Assembly: GCA_036924285.1 (NCBI GenBank) | Contig: JAYKYS010000037.1 | Coordinates: 62,001-126,000, forward strand | Direction: 5' to 3' | Source of the DNA: Asterella californica | Lineage: Eukaryota; Streptophyta; Marchantiopsida; Marchantiales; Aytoniaceae | Length of the DNA stretch: 64,000 bases | Shown here: positions 49,556 to 60,560 of the stretch, one piece after another | How positions within the stretch are numbered: position 1 is the stretch's first letter | Layout of the letters: every line of letters starts with the position of its first letter | Position numbers and translations under genes: made by a program | Notes under the pieces: generated by a model | Database searches by the model: none | Told to the model about the DNA's origin: nothing | Seen by the model: only the letters and a program-made list of their open reading frames with translations

Positions 49556-52201
49556 ATGTGCACCTTATCGCTCACCGTCCTCTCGGTGGTTCTTCTTGTT
49601 CTTCTACTCACCACGCAAGCGTGCGCACACACTGCTGGCTCTACCACCCAGTTCCTCACGGATTCATCGTGGGTGCATGTCTCACGCGCCGCACCATCAT
49701 ATCGAGTCTCACTTCTCCTTGCATTGCAGCACAGTGACAGGAGGGCAATTGAGGAGAAGTTTGCATCGACTTTCGATCCGCAGCACGAGGAGTACCTACA
49801 ATACCCAGAGGAAGAGCAAGTCAAAATATGGATGGCACCGAGTGAAGAGGTTAAGCGGCAGCTGAACGAGTGGATCAACAAGGAAATATGCAGCAGCAGC
49901 AGCAGCAGCGGTGGTGGGCAGCAGCACAACGAGGGTGACTGCTCGACCAGCACTGCACCGTTCGGTGATACCCTCACTATCACGATGTCAACCGCGCGAT
50001 GGGAGCGATACCTGACACATCACAGTTCCCCAGGTCGTATAGTTGAGCTTCACTCTTACACGCACTCTATAACGGGCCGCATGCATGTTCGTTCAGCACT
50101 CACGCATGAGGCGCTCTTGCAGTACATACCACACTACTTGCGAGTCCACATTGCCTACACTGAGGGCCTAGCAGACTTTCCACTCAACATGCATGATGAT
50201 GAGATACAGCGTGGGCCGCCGATATCCAACGACACAGAGCACAGATCGCGCGTCGATGTTGCTGCTGGCGCCTCCTCCTTCATCATTTCCAACTCGACCG
50301 TGCTTCCGAACAGCACTAGTGCTCTGTTGGGTCTGGTCAACATGGCCACGAGCAACAACTCAGTCTGGATTTCGGTGTGGTACCTCTACTGTTCCGTGGA
50401 TACGTCGAATCCATATTACTCCGTCTTCACTTGGCCTGTCTATATCGATCGCTCCGAGTCGCCCTACTGTAACATGACGAACATGAACAATCAGACGCAG
50501 ATCTTCAAGTACCAGTCGGTGATCGTTACACTCACAGAGACGCAATCAAATACTACGATTCAGAGACACAGTCGTCAATGGCGTCACCTAAACGGAACAA
50601 AAAGAAAATGGGTGACAGCACCTTACTTTAACATTCCTACACCGAACAACTATATCGGATACGAGGTGACACTGACGAGTATGTGGAAGGATCTCACTAC
50701 GAATGAGACGATGCAAGTGTCAGACTTGTATCCCTTTCGTCTCTCGCCGACTCAGCTGATTCGCCCTCATCTGATCCGCTCGTACATGAATCTGCCAGAC
50801 GATTTCGCGGCGAGTGAAAATACGACACATGTCGGAATTGGTGCATTCTATGAGAATTGGGATGATGAGTTGTTGACTGGGTTCTACTCTCCCGATGACC
50901 TCGCAGAGTTCTGGTCGCAGAATAATCTCACTGGTGACTTGCCGCGCACATCATATATCGATATCTCGATCAACGGCTCCGCTTCGATTCCGAATAACGC
51001 CTCTCAGCCAGACGGAGAGACCACATTGGATATTCAATTCAGCACAGGCATGATGAATCATCCAGATGCACTCGGCACGGTGTATCATACGCGAGGTTTC
51101 TACTCGGATGTGATAGATAAAATATTTTCCTTGCCCCAGGTAGAGAGACCGCAGACACTCAGCTTCTCGTACGGTCTGAATGAATGGTGGGTGAGTCAGG
51201 CACGCATGAATCACACGAATATGAAGTTCGCTACAATCGGTTTGCTCGGCGTCTCCGTGTTCATATCATCAGGTGATGATGGTGCCTACCGGTCCGCGAA
51301 CGGCCACAAAGTTTGCTCCGAGTTTGCTACTCAATATCCTGCCACGTCTCCCTACGTGACTTCAGTCGGCGCGTCAGCGCTGAAGAGTGACTCGTCTGGA
51401 CAATGCCCCACACTCGTACAATGCTCAATTGAGTACGGTACTATAATCACAGCCGGTGGTGGCTTCTCTCAGCTGACACTTCGCTCACCGTGGCAGGACC
51501 TCGCAATCAACACATGGCTCAACAGCTCGGTGTGTGCGAAGCCAGCGTATCAATATTACGACCCGCAGTACCGCTCTGTGCCGGATATCGTGCTGTTCGG
51601 CCATGCATACTCCGTTATCCTCTCAGGTCAACTCATTCCTTTCGACGGTACTAGTGCTTCGGCGCCTGCAATGGCGGGTATATTTGCGGTCGTCATGGAG
51701 AAACGCCGACTTGCAGGGTTGAAACCACTCGGATTCTTGAATTACTTGCTTTACCAGGCGTACGCAGCCGATCCTCGCTCGTTTGTCGATATCACTCAAG
51801 GTTCAAATCGGTGCCTGGGATCAAAGTACGGCTGCTGTGATGATGGATATGATGCATGCCCTGGGTTTGATCCTGTGACTGGTCTCGGTCAACCGAATTT
51901 TCGATTTCTTCAGACAGCCCTCGGTGTGAATCTGACAGGAATAATCACAAACCAGGTCGAATGGTGCGATAATCCTGCACCTGAACCTGGTCCACAGCCT
52001 CAGCCGCAACCTCATCCTACACCTGATCCAATTCCCACTCCTCCATCCAAGTCCTTTCTCTGGGTGTACGTCGGTGTGAGCGCAGGTGTCGGTCTGATCC
52101 TTCTCGCAGTGCTCATCTTTTTCTGCAGACGACGTGCGCTCAAGCAAAAGAATGACTCACTCGATGAAGCATTGTATGTCGCTATGCCGGGTGTCAATTA
52201 A
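49556..52201 (+). CDS. Membrane-anchored sedolisin (S53, tripeptidyl-peptidase-like)
   Basis: 881 residues from ATG 49556, chosen because a signal peptide follows at once (LSLTVLSVVLLVLLLTTQACA); the longer frame from 49451 has no ATG. An activation propeptide precedes the catalytic domain. The S53 catalytic residues are all visible: Glu488 and Asp492 in GETTLD, Asp574 in SGDDG and Ser700 in GTSASAP. The calcium-site motif is near ITQGSN...YDACPGFDPVTGLGQP. Many NxS/T sites suggest glycosylation. After the enzyme come a Pro-rich stalk (PEPGPQPQPQPHPTPDP), a transmembrane helix (FLWVYVGVSAGVGLILLAVL) and a short basic cytoplasmic tail. It probably works in a lysosome/phagosome or at the cell surface. 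The anchor is unusual, since TPP1 is soluble. Confidence 0.9.
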   Translation: MCTLSLTVLSVVLLVLLLTTQACAHTAGSTTQFLTDSSWVHVSRAAPSYRVSLLLALQHSDRRAIEEKFASTFDPQHEEYLQYPEEEQVKIWMAPSEEVKRQLNEWINKEICSSSSSSGGGQQHNEGDCSTSTAPFGDTLTITMSTARWERYLTHHSSPGRIVELHSYTHSITGRMHVRSALTHEALLQYIPHYLRVHIAYTEGLADFPLNMHDDEIQRGPPISNDTEHRSRVDVAAGASSFIISNSTVLPNSTSALLGLVNMATSNNSVWISVWYLYCSVDTSNPYYSVFTWPVYIDRSESPYCNMTNMNNQTQIFKYQSVIVTLTETQSNTTIQRHSRQWRHLNGTKRKWVTAPYFNIPTPNNYIGYEVTLTSMWKDLTTNETMQVSDLYPFRLSPTQLIRPHLIRSYMNLPDDFAASENTTHVGIGAFYENWDDELLTGFYSPDDLAEFWSQNNLTGDLPRTSYIDISINGSASIPNNASQPDGETTLDIQFSTGMMNHPDALGTVYHTRGFYSDVIDKIFSLPQVERPQTLSFSYGLNEWWVSQARMNHTNMKFATIGLLGVSVFISSGDDGAYRSANGHKVCSEFATQYPATSPYVTSVGASALKSDSSGQCPTLVQCSIEYGTIITAGGGFSQLTLRSPWQDLAINTWLNSSVCAKPAYQYYDPQYRSVPDIVLFGHAYSVILSGQLIPFDGTSASAPAMAGIFAVVMEKRRLAGLKPLGFLNYLLYQAYAADPRSFVDITQGSNRCLGSKYGCCDDGYDACPGFDPVTGLGQPNFRFLQTALGVNLTGIITNQVEWCDNPAPEPGPQPQPQPHPTPDPIPTPPSKSFLWVYVGVSAGVGLILLAVLIFFCRRRALKQKNDSLDEALYVAMPGVN

Positions 52202-52571
52202 TAGCACAGGACGAGACCGCATCAATCACCCAGGCCTCCATCTCGCGTGACCAAAACAAACGAGCGTGATTGATGGAAGTAAATATCAAAATGAGATATC
52301 CGGTAGAGTTCGGAACTCGTTGAACGCACCGCAGCAAAGCAATTTGGCTACACAATTGTACACAATATTGTACACAATACACAATATTAACGGAGGACTC
52401 TGAATTAAATGCGCGTTAATCAACATACAAAACAATTACATGTAATATGCAAGTTGAAATCGCAACGCGCTAAATAATTAGATTCACGCGGTACGGTATT
52501 GTGCATACCGGTGTGCACGCAAAGGAATTGAAAAGATGCAGATTCATGTGCGGAAACAGGATGTGTTGCGA
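52202..52571. other. Convergent intergenic region with short AT repeats
   Basis: Between the 3' ends of the sedolisin and IQ-motif genes. 52352-52390 has overlapping copies of TTGTACACAATA and ACACAATATT. No gene seen. Confidence 0.45.
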
Positions 52572-55500
52572 CTACTCCACGTGCTGGCTTTGGTTGCGTG
52601 GAGTCGCAGCGATCGACTTCGAACTTGAAGCAAGTATCGCACTGTTCGTAACACTCATGCTCGTTGCAGCGCTAGCTTGCATTCTTGCTTGCTGCCCTCT
52701 TGCACCATTCGCGTGTGTATTTATCGCACCTTTTCGTAATCGTCCCTGGTGTACACTTGGTAGCAGCAACTTCTCGATCGATACCTTCGACACCATGTCG
52801 GCACTCGTATCGTCTAAATCGACCGTGTAAGCTTGGTGCAAAGGACTAGAGACAGGTGGTGTAATCGAAGAAGTGGAAGTAAGGAAGGAGGAGAGGCGGG
52901 AAGAACGAGATGCACTACCCTTCGATCGAGTACGAGACGAGGAGGAAGGTGTAACACCGTTCACGTTTGGTTCATTCTCCTCTTTCTCATCTCTCCGATC
53001 ATCTCGCTTCGACTGGATCGATGCTGCTACCAAAGCTCGCTTCATCAGCATTTGATCTTTCAAGTCCATCGGAAGTGGAATTAGAGGTGGTGAGGATGCG
53101 ATGTCAAGAAGATCTGCTGCTACTTTGTTGTGACGAGGAGAGAGAATAGAAGGAAATTTGGTGGCACCTATTGGTGAGGTTGGTGAGATGGATGCGTCGC
53201 TTGATATCGCCTGAAGCTGGCCGAGCACACTTCTCAGATATTGTGAAGCTGTCTGTTCTTCAGTTTCAGGACCTTCTGTTTCTCCATCCTCACCAAGAAG
53301 ATTCGCAGTTCCTCCTTTCCTTGCGTAAGCACCAAGTTGTCCGACGGAGCGATATTGTATCACTTGCTGCTTCTCTCCTCGCGGTGAAGGTAGTTCGAGT
53401 TGATACACTGGTGCGTGATGTCTCGGAGACGCCAACTCATCATGCGACTTCTGTTTTCTATGCATCATACGTGGACTCTTTCTTGCCGTACTTGAAGCTT
53501 CTGTCTGTAGTGTAGATCGAGAGATTGGTAATCTTGCTGTTTGGGAATGTGACAGAGGTTGAGGTGCATGGAATTTCGCGAAGAGGAGAGGAGGAAGTTC
53601 GGAGGTGGAGGTGGAGGTGGAGGTGGAGACAGGGACAGATTCAACTTGAATAGGAATAATTTCGTTGCTCTCAATATCCGGTTCGATCTGCCCTCCTAAT
53701 CGGATCTCTTCATCCGCATTGGTCAAAATAGTGAGTTTGGGAATAACAGCGGTGATTTCTTCTTGGGTCACAACTTGTGTCGACGCTGCTTGTTCTGTGA
53801 GTACATCGTTAGTTGCTGTTGTAGGTGTTGGTTCTGGATCGAGAGTCTGCGCAGGGTCGACTGCTCCTGGGATGGCTTCCTCAAGTGAAACTGCGCCGGT
53901 AATTGGTGGTGAAGGAAGCGATGTGGTTGTTATTTCGACGGCTGTTGGAGGAAGAAGGAATGAAATTACAACAGCTGGCGCAGCTACAGGTTTGACTTTT
54001 CTAGCAGCTCTCATCGATGTACGCGGTGAAACGACTTGTCGAGGTTTGGAAGGTACCCGAGCAGATAAGGATACAGAAGTAGCAATCCTGGATACGATAG
54101 TTGGGACGATAGGGACTTCTGCAACCTCAGACGAACTTGAACCAACAATCGCAATCGCCGTGTTCGCTGGTTTCACTTGAAGGAGATTCTCTAATGGATG
54201 ATGCGCCTGTTTCATATGTTGATTCGCTTCATGTTGCTGTTCGAGCATCATGTGTTTCTTGATTGCAACAGCATTCGCAGCTCCACTTCCGTCACCACGC
54301 TTCATGCTCTTAACAGGCAAGAATGCATCGAGTGCTTGGTTGATATCGAGACGAGCGATGGGCTTGAGAGGAACAAGTACTGCTGTAACTGGCGCGAGAG
54401 ATGAAACTGCAGGAAGAGCAGGTAAGGGTTGAGGCTTAGCAACAGATGGTGTGACAGCGACAACCTGAAGTGAAGAAGAAGAAGAAATAGTATGCGAAAC
54501 TGAAGTGACCAGAGACTCCGCCGGAGCAGGAACTGGAGCTGCTGGAAGTTCAGAAGAAGGAACATTCAAAACTGTGGGAACTGTCATCACATGTACACTC
54601 TTCAACACGACAGCCTCCAGTGTATCTACTTTCGTCATTGAAGTCCTTCTCGATGCTGTAGTAATCGATGCAATTGTCATAGCACTTGTGGTCAGATCAG
54701 AGACAGATGAACTTTTGCTGAGAGCACCATCTGGTTGCTTTAGTATCGTTAATCCTGTCATCACCTTACCACTAGCTCGACGAGATCGTGAGGATGGAGA
54801 AGGTGTAGCACTTGTTGATTGTGATTCAAGTCCATCTTTCTTCTCTACTTGCTGATGCTGTTGTTGCAATGGTGACGATGCTGAAATATCGGATCTCGTA
54901 CTTCGTGCAGGTGATACACTCCCTCTTGAAGATCGGCTGGTTGATTTTGGTGATACAGATACTTGTTCACCGGAAGAACTTTGATTCATTGTACTACGTT
55001 TCGATCTTGTCGTGGTATCCCTCCGATTCGCACGTTTTCGCTTCGACATGAGCTGCTGAACTTGTTGGTGGTATTCTTGAGATGACAGTGTTGCAGAAGT
55101 GACCGAGGGATCAGAATCATTTTGAATAAGTGTAGAAGGTTTCAGCAAGGAGGAAGTGGAAACATACTCGACAGCGATATTTTCACTTAATTTCTGTGCA
55201 TCATCATCTTCTTGTACTGTTCCATTTGTAGCAGCTTCGGATTTCTTTGCCTGTTGTTCCTCAGTCGAAACTTCGAGTTCAACTACATTGGCCTCATCTT
55301 GCATGAGTTTACCTTCCTTCTTCTCGGTACTTGATTTATCTATTGGAATCACCGGCGAGGTATGTTGTACATGTGTGACAAGTACTGCTTCAGAAACAGC
55401 ATGTGCGAGTTTTGGTGTCGTCACTGCTGGTTGATGCCTCGAGGGCTGTATGGCAGGTGACTTTCCTCTTGCCACCTCACTCGATTTGATCGTGGACGCC

Positions 55501-58500
55501 ATTCTTCGTAATATTCGTGGATTATGAGTTGGTGATGTGACGAGAGTTGCTCGTTTCTTTGCTTTGGAGTCTTTCTCTTGTTCCTTCTTGCTTGGCTTTG
55601 TTGATTTTGCTTCGTCCGTTTTGCCATTATTATTATTCTTCATCTCTTTGCGTGGTTTCTTTTTCGAGTGTGTTGTTGCATTCTTTACCAGTTGTTGCTG
55701 CTGTGGTGTTACAGCCTTTTCGGTGTACACTCTCTCAATGCCACTCGAAGCAGCGATAGCAGACAATTCAGGACTGCGAGGTTTGTTTGTTGAGATCGAT
55801 TCAGGAGGCGCGGATGGAGAAAACGCCTCATTCACACTCGCATCCGAATCCAGAGATCGTTCTTCCTCATGTTCTGACTCACCACCATCTGATGATGAGG
55901 GATGTGACGAAGATGAACTTGAAGCCGAATGTTGTTCACTTCTGAGACTTTGTATGAGAAGTTGCTCTTCGTCTTTGTCAGGATCATCACGACGTTCGAT
56001 TTCAATGATATCGATATCGACATCAACTTCTTCGATATCCACTTGTACCACAGGAAGAGGTGGTTTGTCGGTTGTTGTTGAGGATGATTCTTGCTTGAAA
56101 GTAACACTGTTTGGTCGCTCTGTTTTCTGCTCAGTTGATTTCTCAGCTATAAGGTCTTGCTTTGCTTCTTCCCCACCCTCAACCTTCTTTTCCATCTTTT
56201 CTCCCTGTTCCTTATTCATACTCATTGCCGCTTGTACCACCTTCTGCATCAAATTCTGATTTCTTTGTGTGTTCCATCCTTTCTCTTCCTCTTGTTTCTT
56301 CTGCTCTCGTATCTGTGCAGCACGCTTCCAACGCTCACGACGACGCTCACGTTTCGCTGTAGGGGAATCGTCTTCGACTGGGACAGAGGGTTGAGTTGAT
56401 GCTACAGGTTGTGCAGAATCAGTTGTTGAAGATAAAGCTGTCGCAGCAATGGTCGTACCAGCAGTAACATTCGAGGTATCGATCGTAAGAGATGCTGCTG
56501 CTCCTCCTGTTGGGTTTGTCGGAGAGGGAGAAGATACTGCTGCGGTAGAGTGAGGTGATGAAGCAGCAGTAACAGCACTTGAAGCTGATTCCATACCTGC
56601 ATCATTCTTATGATTCACTCCCATACGTACACCACCACTACCAGCGATTGATATGGACGAAAAGTACGGCGGTGTACCTCCTGACCCTAGTGTGGTGAGA
56701 GAGGAAGTCACAGGACGTGTGTTGGATTGGGAGGAGTGAGGATGTGAGACATTAGCTGCAGAAGGTGCTGCAGCGAGGTTGTTGGGATTGAGTTGGTTGT
56801 TGGTTTCTTGTGGTTGCTGTCGTTGCTGTCCAACATCCTCATCATCCTCCGATTCTGTGAATACATTCACTTCTTCTTCTCCATCATGATCGATTCCATG
56901 ACTCAACTCATCTTCAGCATCACTACCATCTTCTTCAATCACAGTCACATCAATATCCGGACTCATCAGCATCTTCTCACGACTTTCACTACCACCACCA
57001 CTACCACCTATTCGACTCACACTCCTCTCTCGCAACCATTCTTCTCTCAATCTTCGTCTCGCTTGTCGCCTCTTCACAAACTGTTGTACTTTCACGATAG
57101 CACGATCTCTTCTCACTCTTCTCCGCTTGATATATGGTAGCCATTTACGCCAAGATTGCTGTATCTTACACGCCATATAATTCTTCCTCCTCACCGACCA
57201 ATAACGCCACCATCTCTGTATCATGAGAATCTTTGGATATGCTGATTCAGGTAATTGGATCGGTCGTGAGTAACGCGTGACTTCAGAGAGAGTACGAAAG
57301 AGGAGTGGTGTGCTGTAATACAGTGGATTCGTGTTCGGACCACCTGTGAGTGCATTCGAAGTACCAGCATTCGCCAAATTCCCTGCATGACATTTCTCGA
57401 CAGCTCTTCTCATTCTCGCTTGTCCTTTCTTCGTACTTGTATCAATCCAATCCAGATTCGGTTTGGTTATTCGTGTCAGAAGCAGGGTGAGAAACGAGAC
57501 ATATTCGGATGCTTCGATAGAGGAAGTCCAGATATCACACAACTGAAAGAGTGAATGGTGGAATCCGACACGCGAGAGATGGTGCACGATGTCTGGTGAT
57601 GAGGATGTGGTCGATGCTGGTTGTGGAGATGAGGATGTGGAACTTGAAGTATTTGCTGCTGCTACTGTGGAGGGTGGAAGTGCGGAACTCGATGCTGACG
57701 CTGAAAGAAGGGAAGCTGATGGAGCAATACCACCATTCTTGTTCATTCCAATCGAAGAAGAAAGACTTGCAGTCGATACACTCTTCCCGAGAAGAGTATT
57801 CTTTGTTGATGCAGAAGAAGTGAGTGATTTCAGACTTGTACTGTTTGTTAGTAATGAAGCATTTGATTGAGACTTTTGCATGGATGTATTGTCTCGACGT
57901 CGACTAGTACGACTTGAAAGTCCACCTTGTGAAGATGAACCAGTACTAGTCGATATATTGCTCCCACTCCCCGCCATCATCATCACTTCCTCCATCCTCT
58001 TCACATCCTCCTTCCACTCCTTCTCCGCAACTTCCGCAGCTTTCTCATAATTCCATACTTCATACAATGCTTTACTGAGGGACATATGTAACTGGATATA
58101 TTGTGCTTTGTTTAAGTAGAGCACAGGTTGGAGTGGCTGAGAGGCTGTACGCAGTGAACGTGTGAGATTTGAGGTAGATGCGGCAGAAGAGGTTGAATAG
58201 GAGGTTGGTGTCGACTTGCTTCCATTTGCAGTAGTATTCCCAGTATTACTCGTCCCACCACCATCATCCTCCTTCCCTACACATTCCGGATGTTGTCTCT
58301 CAAATACTTTCCTACTCTCTATCAACACATTCCATGGTGTACTTCTCTCAAAGATACACCAGAATGCGAGGATAGCTTGTTTGATGTCACGATGCAGGGA
58401 TAATTTCGTTCGTGCAGCGAACATCTCACGTGTATTCCATTTTCGTGCATTACCTTGTGTGATATAGAAATTATTAGTCACAGAGAAGGGTAAGCGTTCG

Positions 58501-60062
58501 AATGGAAACAGTGAAGAGGAGGGTAGGTAGGATTGGAAGTTGAATAAGGAGATGTTTCCTCCTCCCGAAGGAAGTGGTGGTGAGGAAGATGTAGTAGATG
58601 CAGTCTCGATATCAACCCCGGTTAAGAAAGTCTTGCCTTGATTCGGATTCGGTGTCATCGACGTCGTCGAGCTCGCATCTGATTTTCTTCTCTTCGGTGA
58701 AGTAGGAGGTGGTGGTGATGCTTGTTCTATGATGATCTCACCACCACCAGCAGCAGTCGCCGCATTCTTTTTCTTTGATGGTGGCTTTCGTGCTTCATAC
58801 CATGCTTTTCTCTCTTTCTCAGCTTGTAATTCTTTCAATTCAGCTTCTTGTAACTTCCTCGCTAACTCATCCTCCTTCTTCTCATCGATCTCACCACGAC
58901 GTGTACTCACAATTTGTTGTCGCTGTGAGGATGGTGCGATTTGTTGTTGTTGTTGCTTCGAGAAGGTGTATGGTGAGAGTGACCCTGGTGAATGTGGTTC
59001 GAAAGAATGGAAGGATGAATGACCGATTGTAGAATCATCTGTTGGTGAAAGGAATGATGATCCTGCTCCTGTAGAGACTGCGCGTGGTGATGCCGTAGAA
59101 GAAGAAGCAGAAGCAGCTCCATCCGTATTGAAAGCAGAAGGAACACTTGATACAGAAGGTGAGTTTGCTAATGAAAGTTCATAACGACGTGTTGCTGTCT
59201 GTTGTGCTTGTAATTGTTGCTGTTGCTGTTGTTGTTGTTGTCTCTGTAATATCGTTTGTACATTTCCACCGAATCCATCATCGTAACCTACTACTAGGGA
59301 AGGTGAATCGTAACTCGTGGAGGAGGAATAAGATGGTGTACGTTTCTGTTGCGAACCGAGTGCAGCAATCGAATATTCCTCCTTGAATTCGAGGAGAGGA
59401 TTGTTTGAGACAGATGTGAATGGATACACTTTCGTACTTGTACTTGTATTTGATAGATTCGATATGTTTGATGTGGTTGAGATTGTTCGTCCGTGTTGCT
59501 GAAGGGAGGATGGTATGGATTCATCAGAAGGAGTAGTCATACCATCACTATTCCCTCCTCCACCTGCTACCGTCTTCATACTCGCTCTTCTCTTCGCTCT
59601 CATCTCTTTCCTCTGTTCCTCCTCCTGTGCTGCTCTCTCAGCAGCTAATGCTGTTGCACTATTCGACCACAGTACGGGACGTGGTGAGAGATAGTTTGGA
59701 TAACGAATGGATGAGGAGGTGAGAGAATCAGGATCACGATTTAGAGGAGAGTAAGGACGTGTGGAGAGGAGAAGCGTCGAGGCTGCCTCATCGCTGGATG
59801 AAGGTGCTGCAGCATTCATCATACTATCCTCGACATTCGGTAGCATACTCCTCTGTTTTGCATCGAGATCATTGATGCCTGTAGCTGTGGTAGTTGTTGT
59901 AATAGCAGTAAATGAAGGTGTAGCTGAGATCAACGAGGAGGTACGATGGATCGTAAAAGCACTTGGTCCTGCAGCTGCCGCAGGTGATGTAAAATCGAAA
60001 CTGTTCATCGGTGTAACACCACCGCCACTGCGTGGTGATGGTGAAGGAAGAACTTGGTACAT
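52572..60062 (-). CDS. Very large disordered protein with IQ motifs
   Basis: 2,496 residues from ATG 60062. Most of the chain is Ser/Thr/Pro/Gln low complexity, including a Gln run at about residue 275 and acidic runs. One ordered part lies at about residues 530-1015: a helical region (NFYITQGNARKWNTREMFAARTKLSLHRDIKQAILAFW, cited around residue 535), a YLNKAQYIQLHMSLSKALYEVW segment, then IQ-type helices (IQRWWRYWSVRR, CKIQQSWRKWLPYIKRRR, VKVQQFVKRRQARRRL, about 946-1005). IQ motifs bind calmodulin or related light chains, so a calcium-linked cytoskeletal scaffold is plausible, but I do not recognise the family. It is remarkable that a 7.5-kb gene shows no intron. Confidence 0.75.
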   Translation of the reverse strand: MYQVLPSPSPRSGGGVTPMNSFDFTSPAAAAGPSAFTIHRTSSLISATPSFTAITTTTTATGINDLDAKQRSMLPNVEDSMMNAAAPSSSDEAASTLLLSTRPYSPLNRDPDSLTSSSIRYPNYLSPRPVLWSNSATALAAERAAQEEEQRKEMRAKRRASMKTVAGGGGNSDGMTTPSDESIPSSLQQHGRTISTTSNISNLSNTSTSTKVYPFTSVSNNPLLEFKEEYSIAALGSQQKRTPSYSSSTSYDSPSLVVGYDDGFGGNVQTILQRQQQQQQQQQLQAQQTATRRYELSLANSPSVSSVPSAFNTDGAASASSSTASPRAVSTGAGSSFLSPTDDSTIGHSSFHSFEPHSPGSLSPYTFSKQQQQQIAPSSQRQQIVSTRRGEIDEKKEDELARKLQEAELKELQAEKERKAWYEARKPPSKKKNAATAAGGGEIIIEQASPPPPTSPKRRKSDASSTTSMTPNPNQGKTFLTGVDIETASTTSSSPPLPSGGGNISLFNFQSYLPSSSLFPFERLPFSVTNNFYITQGNARKWNTREMFAARTKLSLHRDIKQAILAFWCIFERSTPWNVLIESRKVFERQHPECVGKEDDGGGTSNTGNTTANGSKSTPTSYSTSSAASTSNLTRSLRTASQPLQPVLYLNKAQYIQLHMSLSKALYEVWNYEKAAEVAEKEWKEDVKRMEEVMMMAGSGSNISTSTGSSSQGGLSSRTSRRRDNTSMQKSQSNASLLTNSTSLKSLTSSASTKNTLLGKSVSTASLSSSIGMNKNGGIAPSASLLSASASSSALPPSTVAAANTSSSTSSSPQPASTTSSSPDIVHHLSRVGFHHSLFQLCDIWTSSIEASEYVSFLTLLLTRITKPNLDWIDTSTKKGQARMRRAVEKCHAGNLANAGTSNALTGGPNTNPLYYSTPLLFRTLSEVTRYSRPIQLPESAYPKILMIQRWWRYWSVRRKNYMACKIQQSWRKWLPYIKRRRVRRDRAIVKVQQFVKRRQARRRLREEWLRERSVSRIGGSGGGSESREKMLMSPDIDVTVIEEDGSDAEDELSHGIDHDGEEEVNVFTESEDDEDVGQQRQQPQETNNQLNPNNLAAAPSAANVSHPHSSQSNTRPVTSSLTTLGSGGTPPYFSSISIAGSGGVRMGVNHKNDAGMESASSAVTAASSPHSTAAVSSPSPTNPTGGAAASLTIDTSNVTAGTTIAATALSSTTDSAQPVASTQPSVPVEDDSPTAKRERRRERWKRAAQIREQKKQEEEKGWNTQRNQNLMQKVVQAAMSMNKEQGEKMEKKVEGGEEAKQDLIAEKSTEQKTERPNSVTFKQESSSTTTDKPPLPVVQVDIEEVDVDIDIIEIERRDDPDKDEEQLLIQSLRSEQHSASSSSSSHPSSSDGGESEHEEERSLDSDASVNEAFSPSAPPESISTNKPRSPELSAIAASSGIERVYTEKAVTPQQQQLVKNATTHSKKKPRKEMKNNNNGKTDEAKSTKPSKKEQEKDSKAKKRATLVTSPTHNPRILRRMASTIKSSEVARGKSPAIQPSRHQPAVTTPKLAHAVSEAVLVTHVQHTSPVIPIDKSSTEKKEGKLMQDEANVVELEVSTEEQQAKKSEAATNGTVQEDDDAQKLSENIAVEYVSTSSLLKPSTLIQNDSDPSVTSATLSSQEYHQQVQQLMSKRKRANRRDTTTRSKRSTMNQSSSGEQVSVSPKSTSRSSRGSVSPARSTRSDISASSPLQQQHQQVEKKDGLESQSTSATPSPSSRSRRASGKVMTGLTILKQPDGALSKSSSVSDLTTSAMTIASITTASRRTSMTKVDTLEAVVLKSVHVMTVPTVLNVPSSELPAAPVPAPAESLVTSVSHTISSSSSLQVVAVTPSVAKPQPLPALPAVSSLAPVTAVLVPLKPIARLDINQALDAFLPVKSMKRGDGSGAANAVAIKKHMMLEQQHEANQHMKQAHHPLENLLQVKPANTAIAIVGSSSSEVAEVPIVPTIVSRIATSVSLSARVPSKPRQVVSPRTSMRAARKVKPVAAPAVVISFLLPPTAVEITTTSLPSPPITGAVSLEEAIPGAVDPAQTLDPEPTPTTATNDVLTEQAASTQVVTQEEITAVIPKLTILTNADEEIRLGGQIEPDIESNEIIPIQVESVPVSTSTSTSTSELPPLLFAKFHAPQPLSHSQTARLPISRSTLQTEASSTARKSPRMMHRKQKSHDELASPRHHAPVYQLELPSPRGEKQQVIQYRSVGQLGAYARKGGTANLLGEDGETEGPETEEQTASQYLRSVLGQLQAISSDASISPTSPIGATKFPSILSPRHNKVAADLLDIASSPPLIPLPMDLKDQMLMKRALVAASIQSKRDDRRDEKEENEPNVNGVTPSSSSRTRSKGSASRSSRLSSFLTSTSSITPPVSSPLHQAYTVDLDDTSADMVSKVSIEKLLLPSVHQGRLRKGAINTHANGARGQQARMQASAATSMSVTNSAILASSSKSIAATPRNQSQHVE

Positions 60063-60560
60063 CCTCCTCTGGATAGCACACGTTGTTTGTACAGATCACA
60101 GTCACTGTACCGTCATTTTTTCTATCGCCGACCAAGGGAGCCGTTTCGATAGAAAAGAAAGGTTTGCGACATAATCGCAATGAGCTTCGTAATTTCGAGG
60201 AGTGCAAAAGTTAAACCATACTATTTTCTATATGATTCCAGATTTTCATAATTTTCAACTTCATATCGGCATTAATACAGCATCCGTTTCAAAATGCCTA
60301 AGGTTGCGCACAATTTTTGTGATTCGCGTGATCGCTCTGAGTACACCCTTTGTTTACATACTGCCGACAAGAAACAAGAGGTTTAGTTCTATAAGTACAG
60401 CAGTTCTTCGTCAGTACGTGTGAGTATAGCGCTCTGCTGATGCATCATGCAGGCCAACGCAGCGTGTGCCTCATTTCTCTGCTGTTCGCTCTGCAATCCG
60501 TTCCATCTCTCGCTCTGTTAGATTCTCCCCTCCCTTCTCATTATCCTCTTTGAAATCATC
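60063..60560. promoter_or_regulatory. Divergent promoter region
   Basis: 498 bp between the ATG of the IQ-motif gene (minus) and the ATG of the next gene (plus). A C/T-rich tract lies at about 60470-60550, next to the plus-strand start. No specific element recognised. Confidence 0.4.

Noticed and set aside
55537..56259. Plus-strand Ser/Cys-rich frames opposite the IQ gene
   Set aside because: Antisense shadows of low-complexity coding sequence.
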